Part shown: positions 1 through 6,126 of the stretch, piece by piece | How the letters are laid out: every line of letters starts with the position of its first letter | Numbering within the stretch: position 1 is the stretch's first letter | Virus record (IMG/VR): IMGVR_UViG_3300028030_000059 | Location: 1-23,945 of that record | Length of the DNA stretch: 23,945 nt | Reading direction: 5' to 3' (one strand) | Source: a virus | Translations under genes and position numbers: made by a program | Notes under the pieces: generated by a model | Told to the model about the DNA's origin: nothing | Databases searched by the model: none | The model's input: only the letters and a program-made list of their open reading frames with translations

Positions 1-69
1 TTTTAATTTTATTAAATTAAGATTACATTACCTAGCACCTTGACAATAGCCTAAAACACTCCTCGTCAC

Positions 70-112
70 TTTTTGCCACATTTTTGACACATTGCCACCA
101 AAATGCCACCAA
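70..112 (+). repeat. Cluster of four TGMCAC repeats (possible iterons or operators)
   Basis: TGCCAC occurs at 74-79, 93-98 and 104-109, and TGACAC at 85-90. The start-to-start spacings are 11, 8 and 11 bases. The first pair is a tandem 11-mer (TTTTTGCCACA then TTTTTGACACA) and the second pair shares TGCCACCA. Spacing close to one helical turn suggests a protein binding on one face of the DNA. Whether it is an origin-binding or repressor site cannot be told from sequence. Confidence 0.4.
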
Positions 113-235
113 GCACCAATCTCAACATAGTTTTACTAAATAATAACAGACCCTAGTCAACCAACAACCTACAGCCAATAATTCCAACTTATCACTGATA
201 ATTTAATTAATTTTAATTTAAATCTAATAAAAATA

Positions 236-245
236 TAGATATAAT
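236..245 (+). promoter_or_regulatory. Promoter -10 element TAGATATAAT upstream of primase gene
   Basis: The ten bases TAGATATAAT contain a perfect TATAAT and lie 36 bases before the start of the 281 gene. The identical 10-mer occurs at 4148-4157 upstream of another gene, and the core GATATAAT recurs at 8983-8990. No TTGACA-like -35 box is seen at the usual distance, only A/T-rich DNA. The repeated placement upstream of genes supports a shared host sigma-70-type promoter. Confidence 0.5.
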
Positions 246-280
246 AAAAATCATATTCAAAATTATGGGAGATTTAATTA

Positions 281-2659
281 ATGGCAAAAACATTGCAAGT
301 AACGTATACCACCCTTCCTTTTACTATAGTTAGAAACTCAAAGGGCAAAAAAGTATATAGAATAGGCAACAAAGAATTCCAATCACCTCCTTTCCACCAA
401 TGGAAGAACTCACAACTCCAAGCCGGCTGGGAAGAGCTACATACTATCTACAAATCCCAACATGTAGCTATTATGCCTAAAAGTGAACTTATAGTTTTAG
501 ACTGTGATACCCTAGAAGCAACTAAACAAATAGAAAGTTTGGTCAACTCTTATAACCCATATATAGTTGAGAGCGACAATGGCACTAAGCATTTCTACTT
601 TACTCCTACCAAATATGCAGAGGATAGTTTATTATATAGTAAGCCGAATAGAGTAAGAGTTAATGATATAGACATCTTAAAAGGTACTAGTTTAGTATTT
701 ACTCCTTCAAAGGGCAATAGTACTAAAAAGTTAGTTTCACAACCCAGTCAACTCTGCCCAATACCCAACTTTCTAGTTGATTGGCTACAACAGCAACTTA
801 TGGATACAACTATAAAGCAGGCGCAAAGCTCCTACACCTCTATAGTTACATATATGGGGCCAAGGCTTAAGACATTGCTGGAGCAATATAGAGGGAGTGG
901 TAACAATAAACAATACATTCAACAGGCTCTCCAGTATCTCTGCCCTAGCAGGTATAGACCCATGCTGCAGCCAGACTACGACCCAAATAGAGTAGAGGAT
1001 GGAGAGGGCGTTAATTTCCTTCAAGCACTAGTTGCTAGGCTTGGAGTAGACCCTACCATATCTCTAGAGCAGGCTAAGGAGCTTATTAGCATAATAGCTT
1101 TAGAGTGCTGGGATAGTCCATTGCCAGAACAGCGCCTGGAGGTGCTTCTAAATTCAATACCAACTCAGACCTACCCAGATGGTAGTCCTGTCTTTGTCTA
1201 TGACCCTAATATAACAGAGACAGGGCTGTTGGCTGCATTCGAGGGCGACGGGTACTACCCTGTTTATAGAACGCCGGACGATGTCTATCTACTGACCAAC
1301 TCCAATGGAGGTGTTATAAAGACCACAGGGCTGCGTAATCTAGCCACTACCCTCTCATCCTCCAACTTCTCCCTCCTGCTCAATGGGAAGGCTATACCAT
1401 CGGCGCAAATTCATAAAGCGCTTAAGATGTCTATAGAGTATATGAGGACGGTGAAGATAGTTGAGAACCCTAAGAAGTCGTTTGGGTTTTATACTGAAGA
1501 CTATATACCTTATTTTAACACATATAAACAGACTAAATATCAGGCCATAGTTAGAGGGGAGCATTTAAGAGAGGACAAAGCCACTCAAATACCTCCAACG
1601 ATTCGTAAGGTGATAGCCAATGTATTCTATGACCATATTACAACTCCCGGCATTAATGGCGAGTTCAATGACAAGATAGTTATTAATTTTTTGCAATTCA
1701 TTGCGCATAAGCTTAAGACACTAGACTATAGTCCACTAGTCTTTCAATTCCTTGGAAGAAAAGGTTCTGGGAAAGACACCTTAATAGATGTAATTCTAGG
1801 CTCTTTGTTTGGAGGGGTTGGTGAAAGGCCCATCAAGGCCTCTAATTCCCAATTCAATGAAGACTATGCTACAAAGGCCATAGTCAAGATAGATGAGGCG
1901 AGGGCTACAGACACACTAAGGGAGGAGCTTAAGAAGCTCTCTGGGGCTGTTATTACTAGAGTAGAGCCTAAAAGGCAGACTGCTTATTATATACCCAACA
2001 TATCAACCTATTTTGTGACCGCAAATAAGGCGGCGCTGCTCAAGGAGGACATACTAGATAGGCGCTTTATTCCCATCCTCAGCTTTAAAGCCCCTATACT
2101 TACTATAGAGCGACTGCATGAGAGGATACAGTTGGAGCTGGAGGATTTTGCCCTATATCTAAGAGACCTGCCTCCTATTGACATGATTACATACACAAAT
2201 GCGACCAAGTGGCAGGACAATGCAATAAAAGAGGTTGAGGATGCTCAGGAGGCAGACGAGACCACCAGTGGGTTGATACTTAAGTTCCTCGACAAGCTAT
2301 TTATAGGTGAGGTGGATGAAGAGCTTTTCTACCAGGTGGCAGCAATACCTGGAGTGATAGTCTATGCACGTGCTGGTGTTAATAGACTCTATATACCTCT
2401 GGTCAATAAGCCTGGTGTGTATCTTAAGTCGTCACGCGATGAGGTGTTCACAGGGTTGACTAGACAGAAAATAATAGAGCGTAATCTTATAGGAGAGGTG
2501 CAAGGGCTTCACTCTAAAATAGTGATAGATAGTAATTTAAAGACATATAATAAGAGAATACATAGGCTTAAGGTGGAATTTACACCTAAATACCCACAAT
2601 ATAGTAAGGCACAGAGCATTATTCAAAATATTTTGGGTGGAATTGAGCCAATAGAATAA
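281..2659 (+). CDS. Primase-polymerase fused to SF3/D5-type replicative helicase
   Basis: The 792-residue protein probably makes primers and unwinds the replication fork. The N-terminal part looks like an archaeo-eukaryotic primase/prim-pol domain: D74 and D76 sit in IVLDCD (metal-binding motif I), H104 in GTKHFYF (motif II), and D131 in VNDIDILKG (motif III). The C-terminal ATPase has a Walker A GRKGSGKDT at 492-500, Walker B IVKIDE at 534-539, a sensor-like YFVTAN at 577-582 and a DRR arginine-finger candidate at 593-595, as in virus D5/DUF5906 helicases. The architecture resembles the NrS-1 phage primase-polymerase. The start has a weaker, distant GGGAG nine bases upstream. It is followed after 10 bases by the Dda-like helicase gene, so the two are likely co-transcribed. 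Base composition is clearly less AT-rich than genes further right, roughly 45-55% GC in sampled lines between 1200 and 2160. Confidence 0.88.
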   Translation: MAKTLQVTYTTLPFTIVRNSKGKKVYRIGNKEFQSPPFHQWKNSQLQAGWEELHTIYKSQHVAIMPKSELIVLDCDTLEATKQIESLVNSYNPYIVESDNGTKHFYFTPTKYAEDSLLYSKPNRVRVNDIDILKGTSLVFTPSKGNSTKKLVSQPSQLCPIPNFLVDWLQQQLMDTTIKQAQSSYTSIVTYMGPRLKTLLEQYRGSGNNKQYIQQALQYLCPSRYRPMLQPDYDPNRVEDGEGVNFLQALVARLGVDPTISLEQAKELISIIALECWDSPLPEQRLEVLLNSIPTQTYPDGSPVFVYDPNITETGLLAAFEGDGYYPVYRTPDDVYLLTNSNGGVIKTTGLRNLATTLSSSNFSLLLNGKAIPSAQIHKALKMSIEYMRTVKIVENPKKSFGFYTEDYIPYFNTYKQTKYQAIVRGEHLREDKATQIPPTIRKVIANVFYDHITTPGINGEFNDKIVINFLQFIAHKLKTLDYSPLVFQFLGRKGSGKDTLIDVILGSLFGGVGERPIKASNSQFNEDYATKAIVKIDEARATDTLREELKKLSGAVITRVEPKRQTAYYIPNISTYFVTANKAALLKEDILDRRFIPILSFKAPILTIERLHERIQLELEDFALYLRDLPPIDMITYTNATKWQDNAIKEVEDAQEADETTSGLILKFLDKLFIGEVDEELFYQVAAIPGVIVYARAGVNRLYIPLVNKPGVYLKSSRDEVFTGLTRQKIIERNLIGEVQGLHSKIVIDSNLKTYNKRIHRLKVEFTPKYPQYSKAQSIIQNILGGIEPIE

Positions 2660-2669
2660 AGGAGACACT

Positions 2670-4091
2670 ATGGACCTACAACAATTTATTAGCGATTTTC
2701 TCAATGACCCTAAAGAGCAGGAGGCATTTATATCAGGACCTGCTGGTTCGGGGAAGACTACCAGCCTTATAAATATTATTGAGTATTTAAATAAGAATGA
2801 GATAGCTTATCAAGTGACTGCGTATACTCATAAGGCTACTGAGGTACTTAAAAGCAAGCTGCCTCCAAATACTCCTATATCAACTTTACATAGTTGGTTG
2901 AAGAAAAGACCTAGCCTTAACACCAAAGCAACCAATATTAATAATGTTATGGTGAGTAGACAGTACGGCAAGCCTCAGCCTTTGCAGCTACTTATAGTTG
3001 ATGAATATAGCTTTGTGGGCGAGAGGGACTATTGGTCTATAGGAGAGCTACAAGACCCAAATCTTATTCCCTATAAATGCCCACAATGCTCTAATATAGA
3101 TGAGGGGCTAGAGGAGGTGTTTAAACTATCTAGAGAGGCTAAATGCTCACAGTGTGGGTATACATATGATACTGATAGTCTACAAAGAGCTAAAGCGTAT
3201 GAGCCACTTAAGGTGCTATATATAGGTGATGAACATCAACTACAGCCGGTGAAGGACATTGCAGCAGTGAGACCATCAGGCACTTATCAAATACACCTAG
3301 ACACTATACATAGGCAGGACAGTGAGGACCTATTAAAGATAAGTCAGCAGGTTAGACAGATGATAGCCACCAATACACCAACCAAATTACAGCCATCAGA
3401 GCATTTTAAAAGAGGTGTGGACATAGTCCAGCATTATATAGACAATGCCTCTACCTCCAAGAGACTCTTAGCATATACTAATCTACAGGTACAGCACTAT
3501 AATAAGACTATAGAGGAGCAGATGCACGGAGCTATAGTTGAGGAGGACTTATCCAATAGAGTGCTTTATAATTACACTATTAGGCAGGAGCTGATGATTA
3601 AGAGTAGTCAAAGGCTTACGACAGACTATAAATTTGGGCTTAATGATAGCATATTGGCGTGCGATAATAAAACATTTGTTAATGCTTTGAGCAGATTTAG
3701 TCCTTTGCAGACTATAATAGAGATAGTTAAGCTGTATCCATCAGCGCCCTTTTACCTCTTAAATACTAATAAGGGGCAAATAATTGTGATTCTTGGCACT
3801 TATAGTAATAAGGCTGTTAGGCAGGACGTTAATAGGCGACTGGTGGAGGCTAATCAACAGCATGGGTTTGACTCTACTAAGAGTAAAAAGGCATATAAGA
3901 TAGCTAAGGTGTTAAATGATATAGTCCATAAGGTAGATTTTAACCATTGTCAGACTATACATACAACCCAAGGGCAGGAGTATGACCATATTTATATAGA
4001 CATTAAAGATGTTACAAAAGCACCTAATTATTTAAATCTTTTATATGTAGGTGTAACCAGGGCTAAACAATATTTATATTTTAATGCCTAG
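2670..4091 (+). CDS. Dda/RecD2-like SF1B DNA helicase with zinc-ribbon insertion
   Basis: This 473-residue protein is a 5'-3' type superfamily 1 helicase like T4 Dda. Visible motifs are Walker A GPAGSGKTT (23-31), motif Ia YTHKATEV, motif II VDEYS (110-114), motif III IGDEHQLQP (185-193), motif IV-like LDTIHRQ (210-216), motif V HTTQGQEYD, and motif VI YVGVTRAK near the C terminus. Between motifs II and III is an extra segment with two CxxC knuckles (C137, C140, C159, C162), which should bind zinc. T4 Dda lacks such an insertion as far as I know. AAAGGAG lies five bases before the ATG. It probably acts in replication initiation, fork restart or removal of bound proteins. The gene is followed by a palindrome and a fresh promoter, so it ends the first transcription unit. 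Confidence 0.88.
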   Translation: MDLQQFISDFLNDPKEQEAFISGPAGSGKTTSLINIIEYLNKNEIAYQVTAYTHKATEVLKSKLPPNTPISTLHSWLKKRPSLNTKATNINNVMVSRQYGKPQPLQLLIVDEYSFVGERDYWSIGELQDPNLIPYKCPQCSNIDEGLEEVFKLSREAKCSQCGYTYDTDSLQRAKAYEPLKVLYIGDEHQLQPVKDIAAVRPSGTYQIHLDTIHRQDSEDLLKISQQVRQMIATNTPTKLQPSEHFKRGVDIVQHYIDNASTSKRLLAYTNLQVQHYNKTIEEQMHGAIVEEDLSNRVLYNYTIRQELMIKSSQRLTTDYKFGLNDSILACDNKTFVNALSRFSPLQTIIEIVKLYPSAPFYLLNTNKGQIIVILGTYSNKAVRQDVNRRLVEANQQHGFDSTKSKKAYKIAKVLNDIVHKVDFNHCQTIHTTQGQEYDHIYIDIKDVTKAPNYLNLLYVGVTRAKQYLYFNA

Positions 4092-4092
4092 A

Positions 4093-4116
4093 ATTTTTAT
4101 AAAATTTTATAAAAAT
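4093..4116. repeat. Perfect 24-nt A/T-only palindrome after the SF1 helicase gene
   Basis: The 24 bases are identical to their reverse complement and centre on 4104/4105, one base after the helicase stop codon. Each half begins ATTTTTATAAAA. It could form a weak A/T hairpin acting as a bidirectional terminator, or a protein-binding dyad between two transcription units. Because it contains no G or C, thermodynamic stability is poor and the role is uncertain. Confidence 0.55.
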
Positions 4117-4147
4117 CTTCACAATTTAATATTTATTTAAGATTATT

Positions 4148-4163
4148 TAGATATAATTATAAT
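4148..4163 (+). promoter_or_regulatory. Promoter with tandem TATAAT hexamers upstream of the 4191 gene
   Basis: TAGATATAAT at 4148-4157 is identical to the site at 236-245. A second TATAAT follows immediately at 4158-4163. The start codon lies about 28 bases further on, preceded by AAAAAGGAG. No -35 consensus is visible. Its position after a palindrome that closes the previous gene supports a new transcription start here. Confidence 0.55.
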
Positions 4164-4190
4164 ATAAATAAAATATAAAAAGGAGCAAAA

Positions 4191-4688
4191 ATGAAAAAGG
4201 CTGATTTATATAACCTTTTCGCGGGTGCAGTTGAGAAACTAGTTAACCCAAAGGATAAAGAGACAATGAAAGAATTGGTTGAGAAATATCTAAAACCTAA
4301 AACAGGTGGAGCTAAAGCATCATTAGAAGACGTAGTTAAAAGAGATGCTAATGGTAATATCACACACGTAAAATGTCAATTATCTGGTAAATGGTTCCCG
4401 GCAAATTTAGACTACTTCTATGAAGATAAAACAGGTAAAAGCAAAATAGAGGTAAAAGATAAAGATGGAAAAATTGTTAAACTTAAAAGACTAGCTAGAG
4501 TTAGTGAGAAAGTGTACAAGGCGTGGACGAGAAGAAATAAAGAATTACTAGCAGCGAAATATAATGAGTTATTAAATGCTAAAACTCCAGTGGATATTCA
4601 GAGATTACAAAAAGAGATAGAAGAGATTAAATCCCGCAAGATTAATTGGGAAGAAGAGTTTAAAAAGCTTCAAAATGCTAAGGCTTAA
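4191..4688 (+). CDS. Unknown small basic protein with C-terminal coiled coil
   Basis: I do not recognise this 165-residue protein. It is lysine-rich and probably soluble. The centre contains an aromatic segment around residues 62-77 (CQLSGKWFPANLDYFY), followed by charged turns (VKDKDGKIVKLKR). The last 55 residues are strongly helical and charged, consistent with a coiled coil. It has its own promoter-like site, a strong AAGGAG, and a very stable stem-loop just after its stop codon that could protect the 3' end. These features suggest abundant expression, perhaps as a nucleic-acid-binding or early host-takeover protein, but that is inference. A single Cys argues against a zinc site. Confidence 0.75.
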   Translation: MKKADLYNLFAGAVEKLVNPKDKETMKELVEKYLKPKTGGAKASLEDVVKRDANGNITHVKCQLSGKWFPANLDYFYEDKTGKSKIEVKDKDGKIVKLKRLARVSEKVYKAWTRRNKELLAAKYNELLNAKTPVDIQRLQKEIEEIKSRKINWEEEFKKLQNAKA

Positions 4689-4699
4689 TGCCTAGCATC

Positions 4700-4774
4700 A
4701 AAGTACTATAAATAGCCCTAGTATATCTTCTAGTGTCTCCCAATCCCTTTTACTAGGGCTATTTATAGTACTTT
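4700..4774 (+). promoter_or_regulatory. Perfect 24-bp stem-loop in the ssb leader
   Basis: Bases 4700-4723 and 4751-4774 are exact reverse complements (24 of 24), separated by a 27-base loop. Each arm contains AAAGTACTATA at the outer end and the GC-richer AGCCCTAGTA inward. There is no run of T after the right arm, so it is not a standard intrinsic terminator. A long perfect RNA duplex between two genes would suit an RNase III processing site or an mRNA-stabilising structure for the upstream gene. Confidence 0.75.
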
Positions 4775-4777
4775 ACT

Positions 4778-4823
4778 GAGGGTGCAAAAATTTAGAGAGT
4801 GAGCACCCTCTGAAAGTACTATA
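4778..4823 (+). promoter_or_regulatory. Second leader hairpin and third copy of AAAGTACTATA before ssb
   Basis: GAGGGTGC (4778-4785) and GCACCCTC (4803-4810) form a perfect 8-bp stem with a 17-base loop. Directly after it, AAAGTACTATA at 4813-4823 repeats the outer left arm of the 24-bp stem, so it can pair with TATAGTACTTT at 4764-4774. That pairing would disrupt the outer part of the big stem and stack on the 8-bp helix, leaving only ACT and TG unpaired between them. The ssb ribosome binding site lies about 25 bases downstream. This gives two mutually exclusive folds in the ssb leader. Confidence 0.55.
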
Positions 4824-4859
4824 TAGTATTTTCAAGATATTTGATGATAAGGAGATGAT

Positions 4860-5543
4860 ATGTCAACTATAAAGCACAAAGGCCGCAAGGTTAAAACAAT
4901 GGTAGGACCACTTAAGTGGGTGTTCATTAAAGGTGAGGGTAGAAATACTGCAATGCCAGGCCAACCAGAGCGCTATCAATACTTAGCTACTTTAAGAGTA
5001 AAAGAGAATGGCCCAGAGCATAAACACATGCTAGAGCAGATTATGGCAGAGTGGGAAGATTATAAAAAGAAATTTGGGGTTAAAGGTTTACCAGCATCTA
5101 ATGGCATTAGACCTTATATGATAGATGACCCAAGTGGAGAGATAGACCCTGCCACAGAGAAAGTGCGCAAAATCCCAAGCGGCGAGGTAGATATTACATT
5201 TAAAACCGATGTGAAGTGGCCAGATGGGAAGCCAAAGGTAATTAAGGTGTATGACGCCAAGGGTAATGATATCACCACCTGGTATCAAAACCTGGACGGG
5301 TACATAGGGGATGGCTCTACCGGAGTTATTCATGGCATAGCACATGCAAATAATGCAGGCGGGAAGCACAAAGTTAGTCTATATTTATCTGCAGTACAAT
5401 TAGCTAAATTTGTTAAAGGTGAGGGTGATGCACCTGATGTAACTGAAATTGATGGAGAAGAGATAGATATAGGTGATAGTGTGGCAGCTATCAATGAAAC
5501 TAACCACGCCGAGAATAATCCTGGAGAAGACGTACCAGTATAA
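4860..5543 (+). CDS. Single-stranded DNA-binding protein (T7 gp2.5/DUF2815-like)
   Basis: The 227-residue protein fits phage SSBs of the T7 gp2.5/DUF2815 type, which coat single-stranded DNA and recruit polymerase and helicase. Supporting features are a basic N terminus, a beta-rich core (VDITFKTDVKW, KVIKVYDAKGNDIT), the typical IGDGSTGVI segment (149-157), VSLYLSAVQLAKFV (172-185), and an acidic C-terminal tail from about 187 onward that in gp2.5 is the protein-interaction tail. AAGGAG lies five bases before the ATG. The gene sits behind an elaborate hairpin leader and ends in a strong terminator, so it forms its own expression unit. Confidence 0.78.
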   Translation: MSTIKHKGRKVKTMVGPLKWVFIKGEGRNTAMPGQPERYQYLATLRVKENGPEHKHMLEQIMAEWEDYKKKFGVKGLPASNGIRPYMIDDPSGEIDPATEKVRKIPSGEVDITFKTDVKWPDGKPKVIKVYDAKGNDITTWYQNLDGYIGDGSTGVIHGIAHANNAGGKHKVSLYLSAVQLAKFVKGEGDAPDVTEIDGEEIDIGDSVAAINETNHAENNPGEDVPV

Positions 5544-5549
5544 TTTAAG

Positions 5550-5581
5550 AATCAGTAGCCTTATGGTTGCTGATTTTTTTT
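5550..5581 (+). terminator. Intrinsic terminator after the ssb gene
   Basis: An 11-bp stem (5550-5560 with 5565-5575, including two G-U pairs) closes a TTAT tetraloop and runs into eight T residues at 5574-5581. This is the clearest intrinsic terminator in the window. The next gene begins 43 bases later. Only a weak TATTAA-like element is visible in between, so partial read-through may supply the polymerase genes. Confidence 0.85.
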
Positions 5582-5623
5582 ATCTTTAGAGTTATTAATT
5601 TAATTAAATAAAAAGGAGATACG

Positions 5624-6124
5624 ATGAAATATTATAGAGTGATACATTTTAATAATTATGCAGAGCTAGTTAATTTAAGAATAGATATAAATAAAGGCAA
5701 TTTAGAAGACTATAAATCTTATATTTATAAGAGTAAAGATTCTTATCCACTATTGCATGAAGTAATATGTAATACTACTAGAGGTTTTGCGCTTGGAATA
5801 ATAGTAGAGGAAATAGATGAGTCCGAGAAATTGCCATTTAATCCTCAAGATTACCCTATTAGTTTTATTTTCGGAGATGTGCATAAGCAGTTTAATAATA
5901 TGGATGAGCTAATGCAGTTAGTAAAAGCTGAGGGAAAATATATTGAAGAGCGTAAAAAGTTAACAAAGTATGCGAGGGCGACCAAAAAGCTTAATGAAAT
6001 ACTATCTACATTAAGTTCTGAAACTATTGCAGATATTAAAGCAAATACCACCTACGAATTAAGAGATGTTTTTGGCAAGCTAGAATTGTTAGATGAGCTA
6101 GGATATATTAAAGATGAGGAGTGA
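5624..6124 (+). CDS. Unknown protein upstream of DNA polymerase
   Basis: I do not recognise this 166-residue protein. The first half is mixed alpha/beta with many aromatic residues (MKYYRVIHFNNYAELV), including a hydrophobic strand FALGIIVEEI around 55-64. The second half (about 100-166) is charged and helical. AAAAAGGAG precedes the ATG by five bases. Its stop codon lies just before the polymerase start, and the polymerase Shine-Dalgarno sequence is inside its last codons. This implies translational coupling and a role linked to replication, but no function can be assigned. Confidence 0.75.
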   Translation: MKYYRVIHFNNYAELVNLRIDINKGNLEDYKSYIYKSKDSYPLLHEVICNTTRGFALGIIVEEIDESEKLPFNPQDYPISFIFGDVHKQFNNMDELMQLVKAEGKYIEERKKLTKYARATKKLNEILSTLSSETIADIKANTTYELRDVFGKLELLDELGYIKDEE

Positions 6125-6126
6125 AC

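Larger units (their letters stand above)
1..280. other. Non-coding AT-rich leader before the primase-polymerase gene
   Basis: No credible gene is seen on either strand in these 280 bases. The left part (about 30-180) is richer in C on the + strand and carries a cluster of TGMCAC repeats. The right part (about 200-260) is almost pure A/T and holds a TATAAT-like site. An AT-rich stretch beside short repeats, directly upstream of the replication initiator-type primase/helicase gene, would suit a replication origin or a control region. That is inference from position and composition only. The region may continue to the left of the window. Confidence 0.5.

Noticed and set aside
40-63. TTGACA at 40-45 as a -35 box
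   Set aside because: No TATAAT-like hexamer lies 16-18 bases downstream.
4700-4774. Intrinsic terminator at the 24-bp stem
   Set aside because: No U tract follows the right arm; the downstream bases are ACTGAGG.
6121-6126. GTG start for DNA polymerase
   Set aside because: The G of this codon is part of the AGGAG that serves ATG 6127.
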